Source: Bacteroidaceae bacterium (GTDB lineage Bacteria > Bacteroidota > Bacteroidia > Bacteroidales > Bacteroidaceae). From it: a stretch of 64,000 nt of DNA. The position numbers and the translations under genes are program-made. Where the stretch lies: NCBI GenBank assembly GCA_024682395.1, contig JAIKZH010000047.1:30788-94787 (forward strand), given 5' to 3'. This document shows, piece after piece, positions 1 through 6,785 of this stretch (positions are counted from its first letter, which is position 1; every line of letters starts with the position of its first letter). A model generated the notes under the pieces. That model saw nothing but the letters and a program-made list of their open reading frames with translations, did no database searches and was not told the DNA's origin.

Positions 1-1
1 C

Positions 2-73
2 GAAAACAAATGTAGTCATTGTATTTATTGTAATTTGTGTGACAAAACCACTATAGAAAATGTTTACTCATAA
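2..73 (+). CDS. cas4: Cas4 C-terminus (partial, cut by window start)
   Basis: An open frame enters from the left edge and ends in TAA at 71-73. It encodes ENKCSHCIYCNLCDKTTIEN and then VYS. The cluster C-x2-C-x2-C-x2-C matches the C-terminal iron-sulfur cysteines of Cas4 (RecB-type nuclease that helps select and trim prespacers). The frame overlaps the cas1 start by 14 bases, which fits the cas12a-cas4-cas1-cas2 order of type V-A loci. Only 23 residues are visible, so the call rests on the cysteine spacing and the position directly before cas1. The effector gene would be further left, outside the window. Confidence 0.82.
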   Translation, partial: ENKCSHCIYCNLCDKTTIENVYS

Positions 74-1040
74 AGATATTGAGCATCGTACCATATTTGT
101 AATAAATTGCGTTATTAAAGAACGTAATATGAGGGTGCAGAGTGGTGAACTTCTTCTTGAAGAGGTCATAGATGATAATAAAACGAAGACTTTAACAAAG
201 ATGCCGTTTCAGAAGATGCTGGCTTTATTTGTTATAGGTCATATTAGTGTTACTACTCCTTTGATTGAGAAATGTAAACAATTTGGTGTGGCGCTTGTTG
301 TGATGAAACCAACATTACGTCCTGTCTTCTTTTGGTCTGATTCTGCAGAAGCCAACTACTTGTTGAGAAAGAGACAACACCTTTTTGATGAAAACGATAT
401 TTCTGTGGCAAAAGCATTGATTCAGAATAAAATATCAAACCAGTTATTAATGCTTAAAAATACTCGTAAGCAAGATGAACAAACAAAACATGCCATTGAG
501 ATTTGTTCTGATTGTATTGAAAATATCAATTATATATCAGAATATCAGGAACTAATGGGAATTGAAGGATTGGCATCAAAATATTTTTTCTCAGCATATT
601 TTCAAGATTATGAATGGAGAAACCGTAAACCTCGTGCTAAATGCGACGAGATAAATGTTATAATGGATATTGGTTATACAATTCTTTTTAATTTTATTGA
701 GTCATATCTTCGCCTGTTTGGATTCGATTTATATGTAGGCGTCTTCCATCGGATGTGGTTTAAGCGTAAATCACTTGTTTGTGATATAATAGAACCATTT
801 CGCTGTATTATAGATCGTACAATACGCACAGCACTCGGACGCAAACAGTTTCAAATGAGTGATTTCCATGTAATCAAGGGTGAGTATGTTTTAAAACGTG
901 AATTGAATGCAGATTATCATAGAGTATTCTTTGACGCATTGATAAACTATAAAACAGAAGTCTTTAAATATGTTCAAAGATATTATAGATGTTTTATGCA
1001 AAACAAAAATACAGAGGATTATCCAAAATTTATACCTTAG
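60..1040 (+). CDS. cas1: CRISPR-associated integrase Cas1 (type V-A)
   Basis: Cas1 is the integrase that inserts new spacers at the leader end of the array, working with Cas2 and here probably Cas4. The 326-residue length is usual. The three catalytic positions are visible: Glu169 in GIEGLASKYF, His230 in GVFHRMWFKRKSL, and the D-x-x-E pair Asp242/Glu245 in DIIEPFR. The N-terminal half (about 1-95) is the beta-rich dimerisation domain and the rest is helical. The start overlaps the cas4 frame by 14 bases and the TAG stop abuts the cas2 ATG, so the three genes read as one transcriptional unit on the same strand as the array. No truncation is seen. Confidence 0.96.
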   Translation: MFTHKDIEHRTIFVINCVIKERNMRVQSGELLLEEVIDDNKTKTLTKMPFQKMLALFVIGHISVTTPLIEKCKQFGVALVVMKPTLRPVFFWSDSAEANYLLRKRQHLFDENDISVAKALIQNKISNQLLMLKNTRKQDEQTKHAIEICSDCIENINYISEYQELMGIEGLASKYFFSAYFQDYEWRNRKPRAKCDEINVIMDIGYTILFNFIESYLRLFGFDLYVGVFHRMWFKRKSLVCDIIEPFRCIIDRTIRTALGRKQFQMSDFHVIKGEYVLKRELNADYHRVFFDALINYKTEVFKYVQRYYRCFMQNKNTEDYPKFIP

Positions 1041-1313
1041 ATGATAGTAATCAGTTATGATATAAAAGATGATAAGTTAAGAACAAAATTTTCTAAACTT
1101 ATTCAATCCCACGGAGCAATCAGACTTCAATATTCTGTTTATGAGGTGGTTAATACACAGCGTATATTTGATAATATGGTAGTTCTTATTGATGATTTCT
1201 GTAAAAAATACCTAACAGGAGCTGATAGCATAGTTATATTTGATGTAAACAGCATAAAACTTCGTAAGTATGGCAATGCTATACATCGAGATCAAGATAT
1301 AGTTTATTTCTGA
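1041..1313 (+). CDS. cas2: CRISPR-associated protein Cas2
   Basis: This 90-residue protein is the structural partner of Cas1 in spacer acquisition. The N-terminal strand MIVISYDIKDDK carries the conserved Asp7, followed by the ferredoxin-like alternation of strands and helices and the typical C-terminal strand IHRDQDIVYF. Its ATG begins on the base after the cas1 stop, so translation is likely coupled. A 6-bp hairpin (ACAGAC-CTCA-GTCTGT, 1313-1328) begins at the stop codon but has no T tract, so it is at best a weak terminator. The CRISPR leader starts immediately downstream. Confidence 0.95.
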   Translation: MIVISYDIKDDKLRTKFSKLIQSHGAIRLQYSVYEVVNTQRIFDNMVVLIDDFCKKYLTGADSIVIFDVNSIKLRKYGNAIHRDQDIVYF

Positions 1314-1472
1314 CAGACCTCAGTCTGTATATCATAGATATCATGACGTAAATCATTTATAATCAGGATTATAACTAGATAATGAAATTTAAGGGGAATA
1401 TTTTAAGTGAAAAAATCATTGCTATAATGTGTTTATTCTCAAATATTTTTATTAATTTTGTAACAAAATAGA
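1314..1472 (+). promoter_or_regulatory. CRISPR leader with array promoter
   Basis: This AT-rich gap of 159 bases lies between cas2 and the first repeat. TAATTTTG at 1453-1460 matches the Bacteroidetes -7 consensus TAnnTTTG and would start transcription near 1467, six bases before the first repeat at 1473. A -33 element is poor (GTTTA near 1431). The direction agrees with the Cas12a handle lying at the 3' end of each repeat and with the decayed repeat at the far end of the array. No open reading frame of note lies in the gap. Confidence 0.6.
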
Positions 1473-3668
1473 GTCTATTAAGACTAATTAATTTCTACTT
1501 TTGTAGATAAGCACTTATCACCTGTTCGGAACTTCGGTCTATTAAGACTAATTAATTTCTACTTTTGTAGATAAATACAAGAAGGAGTAGCCCGACTGAG
1601 TCTATTAAGACTAATTAATTTCTACTTTTGTAGATTATTAAAACTCAAAGTTTCGTACGTCTTAGTCTATTAAGACTAATTAATTTCTACTTTTGTAGAT
1701 TGCTAAAATCGCACATAAAGTGTTCGGATTGTCTATTAAGACTAATTAATTTCTACTTTTGTAGATATAAAAACGCTACGCAAAAGAATGGTAGGTCTAT
1801 TAAGACTAATTAATTTCTACTTTTGTAGATTGGCACGATTTAAGACATACAATAGCGGAGGTCTATTAAGACTAATTAATTTCTACTTTTGTAGATAAGA
1901 GTTTGTACGCGGAAGAAAACAATGGGTCTATTAAGACTAATTAATTTCTACTTTTGTAGATATTACGACATCCAGGGCGCAAACCTGGACATGTCTATTA
2001 AGACTAATTAATTTCTACTTTTGTAGATTCCGACATTCTCATGCCGGATGAAAAGGAGTCTATTAAGACTAATTAATTTCTACTTTTGTAGATCTAAATC
2101 CATATATTCTTGTTGTTTAATTGTCTATTAAGACTAATTAATTTCTACTTTTGTAGATAGGCGATTTCCTTGATAATGCATCAAAGTCTATTAAGACTAA
2201 TTAATTTCTACTTTTGTAGATTCGATTTCCGCTTGACCTTTTGCATCAGTCTATTAAGACTAATTAATTTCTACTTTTGTAGATCGACTACATCGAGAAC
2301 GTAAAGACGAAGTGTCTATTAAGACTAATTAATTTCTACTTTTGTAGATATGATGATGTTTAACCCCGATAGGCAAGTCTATTAAGACTAATTAATTTCT
2401 ACTTTTGTAGATTAATTCAAACCGCATTTTTGTCAGCGATGTCTATTAAGACTAATTAATTTCTACTTTTGTAGATCTTTGCGTACTCAGTTCTTACCTG
2501 TAAGTCTATTAAGACTAATTAATTTCTACTTTTGTAGATGTCGTGTAGATATGGTTAATAGATGGTGTCTATTAAGACTAATTAATTTCTACTTTTGTAG
2601 ATAGCGCAATATCCATATCCAAGTTCTTAAGGTCTATTAAGACTAATTAATTTCTACTTTTGTAGATACAAGCAGTAGGGATGATGCGCCACCGCAGTCT
2701 ATTAAGACTAATTAATTTCTACTTTTGTAGATAATCAATTTTGTTGGTTCTTTGAACGGAGTCTATTAAGACTAATTAATTTCTACTTTTGTAGATCGGA
2801 AGCGGACAAACGAAGATTGCGAGGTCTATTAAGACTAATTAATTTCTACTTTTGTAGATTCAGTAGTATCAAGATAGTTATTAATACGTCTATTAAGACT
2901 AATTAATTTCTACTTTTGTAGATTTTGTCCCTTGATAGAGTAATCTGTCGGTCTATTAAGACTAATTAATTTCTACTTTTGTAGATATTATTATCAAAGG
3001 TTTACACCCATAAATCGTCTATTAAGACTAATTAATTTCTACTTTTGTAGATTTCGGCTTGTGTGCCTATAAGTATATAAGTCTATTAAGACTAATTAAT
3101 TTCTACTTTTGTAGATTTGAACAATCACACCATGCGGTATGCGGTCTATTAAGACTAATTAATTTCTACTTTTGTAGATTGGTTAATACTATACCCTTTA
3201 GGGGGCGAGTCTATTAAGACTAATTAATTTCTACTTTTGTAGATTACCATAGCCACCACTAACTATTTCACAAGTCTATTAAGACTAATTAATTTCTACT
3301 TTTGTAGATACTAAGATATGGCAAAGAATAATAAAATGTCTATTAAGACTAATTAATTTCTACTTTTGTAGATCAAACCACGTTTTTCACGAAGTTTGTT
3401 AAGTCTATTAAGACTAATTAATTTCTACTTTTGTAGATTATTGATAATTGCTTACCCTGTCATAAATGTCTATTAAGACTAATTAATTTCTACTTTTGTA
3501 GATATCAATCTGGTGTTGATGATATTGGTTCGTCTATTAAGACTAATTAATTTCTACTTTTGTAGATCTGATACGCTCGAATGCACGTAGTCTCAGTCTA
3601 TTAAGACTGATTAATTTCTACTTTTGTAGATTCTCTATCACCTCTGTGGTAGGTGGTTCGGTCTATTA
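1473..3668 (+). CRISPR. Type V-A CRISPR array, 34 full repeats plus one decayed repeat
   Basis: There are 34 copies of a 36-base repeat, the first at 1473-1508 and the last at 3596-3631. They are separated by unique spacers of 27-31 bases. The 3' half of the unit, AATTTCTACTTTTGTAGAT, is the Cas12a crRNA handle: stem TCTAC/GTAGA with loop TTTT. The 5' half contains a second short palindrome, GTCT-ATTA-AGAC. Repeats 1-33 are identical by eye. Repeat 34 has one A-to-G change (ACTGATTAAT), and after spacer 34 (3632-3660) only GTCTATTA (3661-3668) remains before the sequence diverges. Decay at the right end marks it as the oldest, leader-distal side. The repeat alone and the adjacent cas4-cas1-cas2 genes both support type V-A; cas12a itself is not in the window. 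Confidence 0.98.
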
Positions 3669-3716
3669 GAAGAAAGTTAATATAATCACTCTCACGCTTG
3701 TTGCCCTCCCTTGGCA

Positions 3717-3764
3717 GGTTGTATATGACAATACAAAGATACTAAATTTAATGCAAATCACAAC
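3717..3764 (-). repeat. Orphan type II-C-like CRISPR repeat, copy B
   Basis: Read on the minus strand, this 48-base unit starts GTTGTGATTTGC, contains TTAGTATCTTTG in the middle and ends ACAACC. Both the layout and the length are those I recall for Bacteroidetes type II-C (Cas9) repeats, about 47 bases long and opening GTTGTGATTTGC. It is 46/48 identical to the copy at 4670-4717 in the same orientation and unrelated to the type V-A repeat. No third copy at regular spacing is visible, so it is a remnant or solo unit. About 30 bases on its leader-distal side (3687-3716) could be a spacer. The database comparison has not been done. Confidence 0.7.
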
Positions 3765-3937
3765 AACGTGTTCTTGATAGTGGCATAGTTGATTATAAGA
3801 ACGCCGATAATGATTATTTGCTGGCGAGAATAATTGCCACAGCATTACTTCTACAACAGCACCACATACTTCAGCCATTTACTGGCGACCAAAATGTGGA
3901 CGATAAAGTGGAAAAAATATATTATTATCTGTGACGG

Positions 3938-3961
3938 AATGCCGTATTAAGCGGCATTTTA
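3938..3961 (+). terminator. Rho-independent terminator
   Basis: The hairpin is AATGCCG (3938-3944), loop TATTAAG, CGGCATT (3952-3958), followed by a short T run. It would stop transcripts that read out of the CRISPR array region toward the right. The interval 3669-3937 otherwise holds only the orphan repeat and no convincing gene. Confidence 0.55.
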
Positions 3962-4131
3962 TCATTTGAAATAAATTATTTATATTTGCACCAAAAATGT
4001 ACGATATGAATCGCTTACCAATGCGATACGAGGTAAGAATGAATATCAGAATAAGCGATGCACGATTAAGGTCGAGCATCTCCAACAGAAACAACAAATC
4101 AAATTTAATGAACTATATAGCGAGGTTTACA

Positions 4132-4455
4132 ATGGATAAGCAAGATTTATTGAAGTTCTGCCGTTATTATAAGGGTGAGAAAGAAAATCCCTTTGAGGGC
4201 AAAGACCAAACGAAAGCGAATCTTTGGAGTTGTGAGAAGTTTTGGACTGAGCATAGCATCACAGAGAAAGGACGTAAGTCTCTTGCTGAATATATCGATG
4301 ACTATGCTTCTGTTGGATTGGCTCTCTTTGAGATACATGATGATATTCCTGCATCATACAAAGCGATGCTATTCAATCGGTATGCCAAAACTGCATACTC
4401 ATTGGCAGATGCAGTCGAGCCGTTCAAGAAACTATACAAAGAATACTATAAATAA
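4132..4455 (+). CDS. Conserved small protein of unknown function (107 aa)
   Basis: The protein begins MDKQDLLKFCRYYKGEKENP and is charged and mostly helical, with no signal peptide or membrane segment. I do not recognise a named domain. The composition and clean reading frame look real, and a strong terminator follows immediately. The frame stays open back to an ATG at 3997, which would give 152 aa, but that ATG lies about two bases from the transcription start predicted by a TATATTTG box (3981-3988). The intervening residues are of low quality, so 4132 is preferred. The gene sits between the two type II-C-like repeats, in an accessory context. Confidence 0.6.
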   Translation: MDKQDLLKFCRYYKGEKENPFEGKDQTKANLWSCEKFWTEHSITEKGRKSLAEYIDDYASVGLALFEIHDDIPASYKAMLFNRYAKTAYSLADAVEPFKKLYKEYYK

Positions 4456-4484
4456 GAGGTCGGGATTTCCGACCTCTTTTCTTT
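4454..4484 (+). terminator. Strong Rho-independent terminator
   Basis: A perfect 10-bp stem, AAGAGGTCGG (4454-4463) with CCGACCTCTT (4469-4478) and loop GATTT, is followed by TTTCTTT. It begins inside the stop codon region of the 107-aa gene and separates it from the minus-strand fragment to the right. Confidence 0.85.
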
Positions 4485-4669
4485 ATCTGAGCTGACCTAT
4501 CATTTGGAGATAGATATTTGAGCCTTCGACTTTCAGAACCCTAAACCTACTGCCTCTTTGACCTATCCATTCAAATTCACTCTGAATACTCTCCTTGCTT
4601 ACGCCATCCCAAAGGTCATTGGTATCGAAATCAAACTTTCCACTATCCGTGAAGTGAGAGAATGGCTCT
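4483..4669 (-). pseudogene. Gene fragment ending at the orphan repeat
   Basis: The minus strand reads EPFSHFTDSGKFDFDTNDLW on to SRFRVLKVEGSNIYLQMIGQ and a stop at 4483-4485. The residue pattern is that of a real soluble protein C-terminus, about 62 residues. The frame runs into the type II-C-like repeat at 4670, and the only ATG (4687-4689) lies inside that repeat. A 5' end created by the repeat suggests truncation by rearrangement. No family was recognised. It may instead be an intact tiny gene starting within the repeat, or a chance frame. Confidence 0.4.
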
Positions 4670-4717
4670 GGTTGTCTATGACTATACAAAGATACTAAAT
4701 TTAATGCAAATCACAAC
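4670..4717 (-). repeat. Orphan type II-C-like CRISPR repeat, copy A
   Basis: This is the second copy of the 48-base unit, same orientation as copy B and two mismatches from it. It has GTTGTGATTTGC at its minus-strand 5' end and ACAACC at its 3' end. Within the unit, TTG and TATCTTTG are 19 bases apart, which is a full match to the Bacteroidetes promoter pattern pointing along the minus strand. No regular spacer-repeat ladder surrounds it; 905 bases separate the two copies. Confidence 0.7.
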
Positions 4718-4781
4718 GCAAAGCACGAATAATATTATTATTATCGTGTTATTTTTGAGTTAGTTGTGATTTTTTCAAGGT

Positions 4782-4817
4782 TGTTTCACGATTTGAAACA
4801 GTGTTGGGTTATATTTG
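4782..4817 (+). promoter_or_regulatory. Promoter and operator of SPW peptide A
   Basis: TGTTTCA (4782-4788) and TGAAACA (4794-4800) form a perfect 7-bp inverted repeat with a 5-base spacer. Nine bases later the -7 box TATATTTG (4810-4817) sets a start near 4824. The palindrome covers the -33 region, so a bound protein would probably block polymerase. The same arrangement with identical spacings precedes the paralogous gene on the minus strand (6637-6672). Confidence 0.7.
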
Positions 4818-4855
4818 CGGAAAAGTATTTTATTAACATTAAAAAACAAAACACT

Positions 4856-5041
4856 ATGATTGGATATTTAGTTTGGATGTTTATATTAGGCTTAATATGC
4901 TGGAGTGTTAGCCCATGGAACGTAATAGGCTTGGTGGTGTACGTAATAATTTGGATTATATACGACTATTTTACACAATACATATTAATAAATCGCCTAT
5001 GCTATATGGCACAACAAGTCGCAAGTGCATGTGCATTATGA
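4856..5041 (+). CDS. Small membrane peptide with SxSPW motif (61 aa)
   Basis: The peptide starts MIGYLVWMFILGLICWSVSP and has two hydrophobic stretches (about residues 4-16 and 23-38) flanking the motif S17-V-S-P-W21. That suggests a short membrane protein with a tight turn at Pro-Trp. The ATG at 4856 is chosen because the promoter box at 4810-4817 excludes the longer frame from 4766. Its N-terminal 40 residues and promoter are clearly related to the 41-residue gene at 6480-6605 (minus), with the motif at the same residue numbers. The stop overlaps another ATG (ATGA, 5038-5041). No named family is recognised; a regulated membrane-active peptide is only a possibility. Confidence 0.65.
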   Translation: MIGYLVWMFILGLICWSVSPWNVIGLVVYVIIWIIYDYFTQYILINRLCYMAQQVASACAL

Positions 5042-5121
5042 TTATGAAAACAATAGAACAATTAATGATTGTAACAACCAAAAAAAGAAAAATGATGGAG
5101 AAGATAACGACACGTAAATAA
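5038..5121 (+). CDS. Possible 27-aa basic peptide, coupled to the SPW gene
   Basis: The ATG at 5038-5040 overlaps the stop of the SPW gene as ATGA, the classic arrangement for translational coupling. The product begins MIMKTIEQLMIVTTKKRKMM and is strongly basic (Lys/Arg-rich second half). There is no independent promoter. It is too short to judge by composition and may be a chance frame. Confidence 0.25.
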   Translation: MIMKTIEQLMIVTTKKRKMMEKITTRK

Positions 5122-5305
5122 CGTAAGATGTAACAGGCTTGTATTTAAAACAAACGAGTCTATTCGCTTGTAGATAAATTATAGAATATATATATGCTGC
5201 AATATCCGCAGATGTAGTGTCATAGACTTCTCTCTTTCAGGAATCAATAGATAATTATATGGAGAATTGAAATATTTACTCTATCTTTGAAAAAAAATTA
5301 ATCGT

Positions 5306-5530
5306 ATGGAAACAATATTCGACCATAACATAACCAAAGAAGAAAGTGAGGATATTTGCCGAGGTTTTAGCAAAAGGGAATATTTGGATTTTGTTGACCA
5401 AGAAACTTCATATTATGACATTGCCTGCCTATATTATCACAGGAAGAACAATACCATGTATAGGAAATACCTCGATAAGTTATCGTTGGATATGCGTGAG
5501 GCGTGCATACGTACCCTTACACATCCTTAA
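5306..5530 (+). CDS. Small hypothetical protein (74 aa)
   Basis: The protein opens METIFDHNITKEESEDICRG and is soluble, charged and predicted helical, with a Tyr-rich centre (SYYDIACLYYH). A -7 box TATCTTTG at 5282-5289 lies 16 bases upstream of the ATG, leaving a very short leader, which supports both the gene and this start. No known domain is recognised. It stands alone on the plus strand between the SPW gene and the 149-aa gene. The following gap to 5806 holds the next promoter and nothing else obvious. Confidence 0.6.
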   Translation: METIFDHNITKEESEDICRGFSKREYLDFVDQETSYYDIACLYYHRKNNTMYRKYLDKLSLDMREACIRTLTHP

Positions 5531-5806
5531 TTAATTCCCCAAAAACAACTCTTGAACTTTGGATATTTCGCAAAAGTTTTTCGGCTACAATTCTTTCAGC
5601 CCCGTATGAAGTCAAATACTATGTAAAAGAAAATTACAGAAAGGGGAGAGCGCGCGATAGAGTTCTGAACTTCTGATGACATTACTGAGTAATAATTAGA
5701 AAGATAAATATTAAAAAAATAAGGTGTATAACAATATTTTTATTTATTTTATTCTTTCTTTCATATATTATTTGTAAATTTGCAGAAATGTATATAAGGA
5801 TTCGTT

Positions 5807-6256
5807 ATGACAGAAGTACTCAGCATTGACATACAACAGAAATTGCGTCAAGCAATTATCGATTCTGTAACAAAATCTCAGGAAGAAGATTTTCAGGTTG
5901 TTACGGATGTGCATATGCATGTGGACACCGACACGGGAATTTTATCATTTTACAACGATGATGAAGCGGAAACAGCTAACATCTGTATTGAGGACTGGAT
6001 TGACATTGACGGAGACGAATATATCACATACATTGTAGCACCATTGCATGAGTTACTTAATCAGATGTATTCTGAAAAATGTTTTGAAAACATCTCGATT
6101 GCCAAACCATTTGCATTCGTTCTCGAAGATAACGACAAAGAAACAATCGAGGAACTGCTTATTGTTGATGATGATAATATCATTATCACAACAGAATTAC
6201 TTAAGGGCTTAGATGATGAATTAGATACTTTCTTTGAAAACTTAATGAAAGATTAA
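5807..6256 (+). CDS. Acidic hypothetical protein (149 aa)
   Basis: This very acidic protein has runs of Asp/Glu (for example VDDDNIIITTELLKGLDDEL) and no signal peptide or membrane segment. It looks like a cytoplasmic Bacteroidales protein without an assigned function. The promoter box TAAATTTG at 5775-5782 predicts a start near 5789, so the ATG at 5807 has a leader of about 18 bases. A clear terminator follows at 6291. It is monocistronic. Its composition contrasts with the basic or hydrophobic small genes beside it. Confidence 0.75.
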   Translation: MTEVLSIDIQQKLRQAIIDSVTKSQEEDFQVVTDVHMHVDTDTGILSFYNDDEAETANICIEDWIDIDGDEYITYIVAPLHELLNQMYSEKCFENISIAKPFAFVLEDNDKETIEELLIVDDDNIIITTELLKGLDDELDTFFENLMKD

Positions 6257-6290
6257 AATAAGAACATCAACTTCATATATATTGTATAAA

Positions 6291-6323
6291 ACCGAACTCA
6301 TCACGTTCGGTTTTTTATTTTTT
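6291..6323 (+). terminator. Rho-independent terminator
   Basis: ACCGAAC and GTTCGGT form a 7-bp stem around a 7-base loop, followed by TTTTTATTTTTT. It ends the transcript of the 149-aa gene. Just beyond, 6358-6391, the segment ATCCCGAA occurs three times at about 11-base spacing, with no evident role. Confidence 0.85.
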
Positions 6324-6479
6324 ATGACGAATTATACACCAAGTAAGCCACATCCAAATCCCGAACGAATCCCGAAGGCATCCCGAACATCTTATATGAC
6401 AATACCATCCTCATACTAATGCTACAGAACACTTGAAACCGTCATCGTATCTTCAGATGAAGAACAACGTTTAGAGAGA

Positions 6480-6605
6480 TCAATCTCTAAAGAGTTTCCA
6501 CAAACAACATGAAATATACAATAAGACTTCGATTAACATTGCCCATGGTGAAATGCTATATGATAACACTAATAAAATAATAGCTAAAATCCATACTCCA
6601 AACAT
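6480..6605 (-). CDS. Small membrane peptide with SxSPW motif (41 aa), paralogue
   Basis: The minus strand from ATG at 6603-6605 to TGA at 6480-6482 encodes a 41-residue peptide starting MFGVWILAIILLVLSYSISP and continuing with W21. It matches the 61-residue peptide at 4856 in start (M-x-G), hydrophobic first helix and S17-x-S-P-W21 at identical positions. A second hydrophobic segment (24-36) is followed by a basic end, KLFRD. The upstream 90 bases also align with those of the paralogue, including operator, -7 box TATCTTTG and an A-rich leader. Conservation of both peptide and promoter while the surrounding DNA differs argues strongly that the gene is real despite its size. Confidence 0.7.
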   Translation of the reverse strand: MFGVWILAIILLVLSYSISPWAMLIEVLLYISCCLWKLFRD

Positions 6606-6636
6606 AATAATCTCGTTTTAATTGTTAATACTACTG

Positions 6637-6672
6637 CAAAGATAAACCTACACTGTTTCAAAAACTGAAACA
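6637..6672 (-). promoter_or_regulatory. Promoter and operator of SPW peptide B
   Basis: On the minus strand the order is TGTTTCA-N5-TGAAACA (6672 to 6654), nine bases, then TATCTTTG (6644 to 6637), giving a start near 6630 and a leader of about 25 bases. Palindrome sequence, spacer length and distance to the -7 box equal those at 4782-4817. The preceding TTTTTTCA and GGTTGTTTCA are also shared. This is likely a common operator for one unknown regulator. Confidence 0.7.
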
Positions 6673-6785
6673 ACCTCTGAAAAAATGCAACAGAGTTACA
6701 ATTGATAATTATTTCGTAGTCCCTGAGAATCAGTTTGGTTAATGATATTGCTGCGCAATATTTTGTTATTTTTATAACTTCGTTA

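Noticed and set aside
1473..3660. Self-targeting spacers
   Set aside because: No spacer was noticed to match the rest of the window, but all 34 were not compared systematically, so no claim is made either way.
3666..3878. 70-residue minus-strand frame through orphan repeat B
   Set aside because: Half of it is a translation of the CRISPR-like repeat; no protein-like pattern or promoter of its own.
4175..4495. 106-residue plus-strand frame
   Set aside because: Shadow of the 107-aa gene in another frame, running through its terminator.
4763..4772. GTTGTGATTT on the plus strand near the SPW promoter, like the start of the II-C repeat
   Set aside because: Only ten bases match, and the aligned promoter of the paralogue does not keep it; treated as chance.
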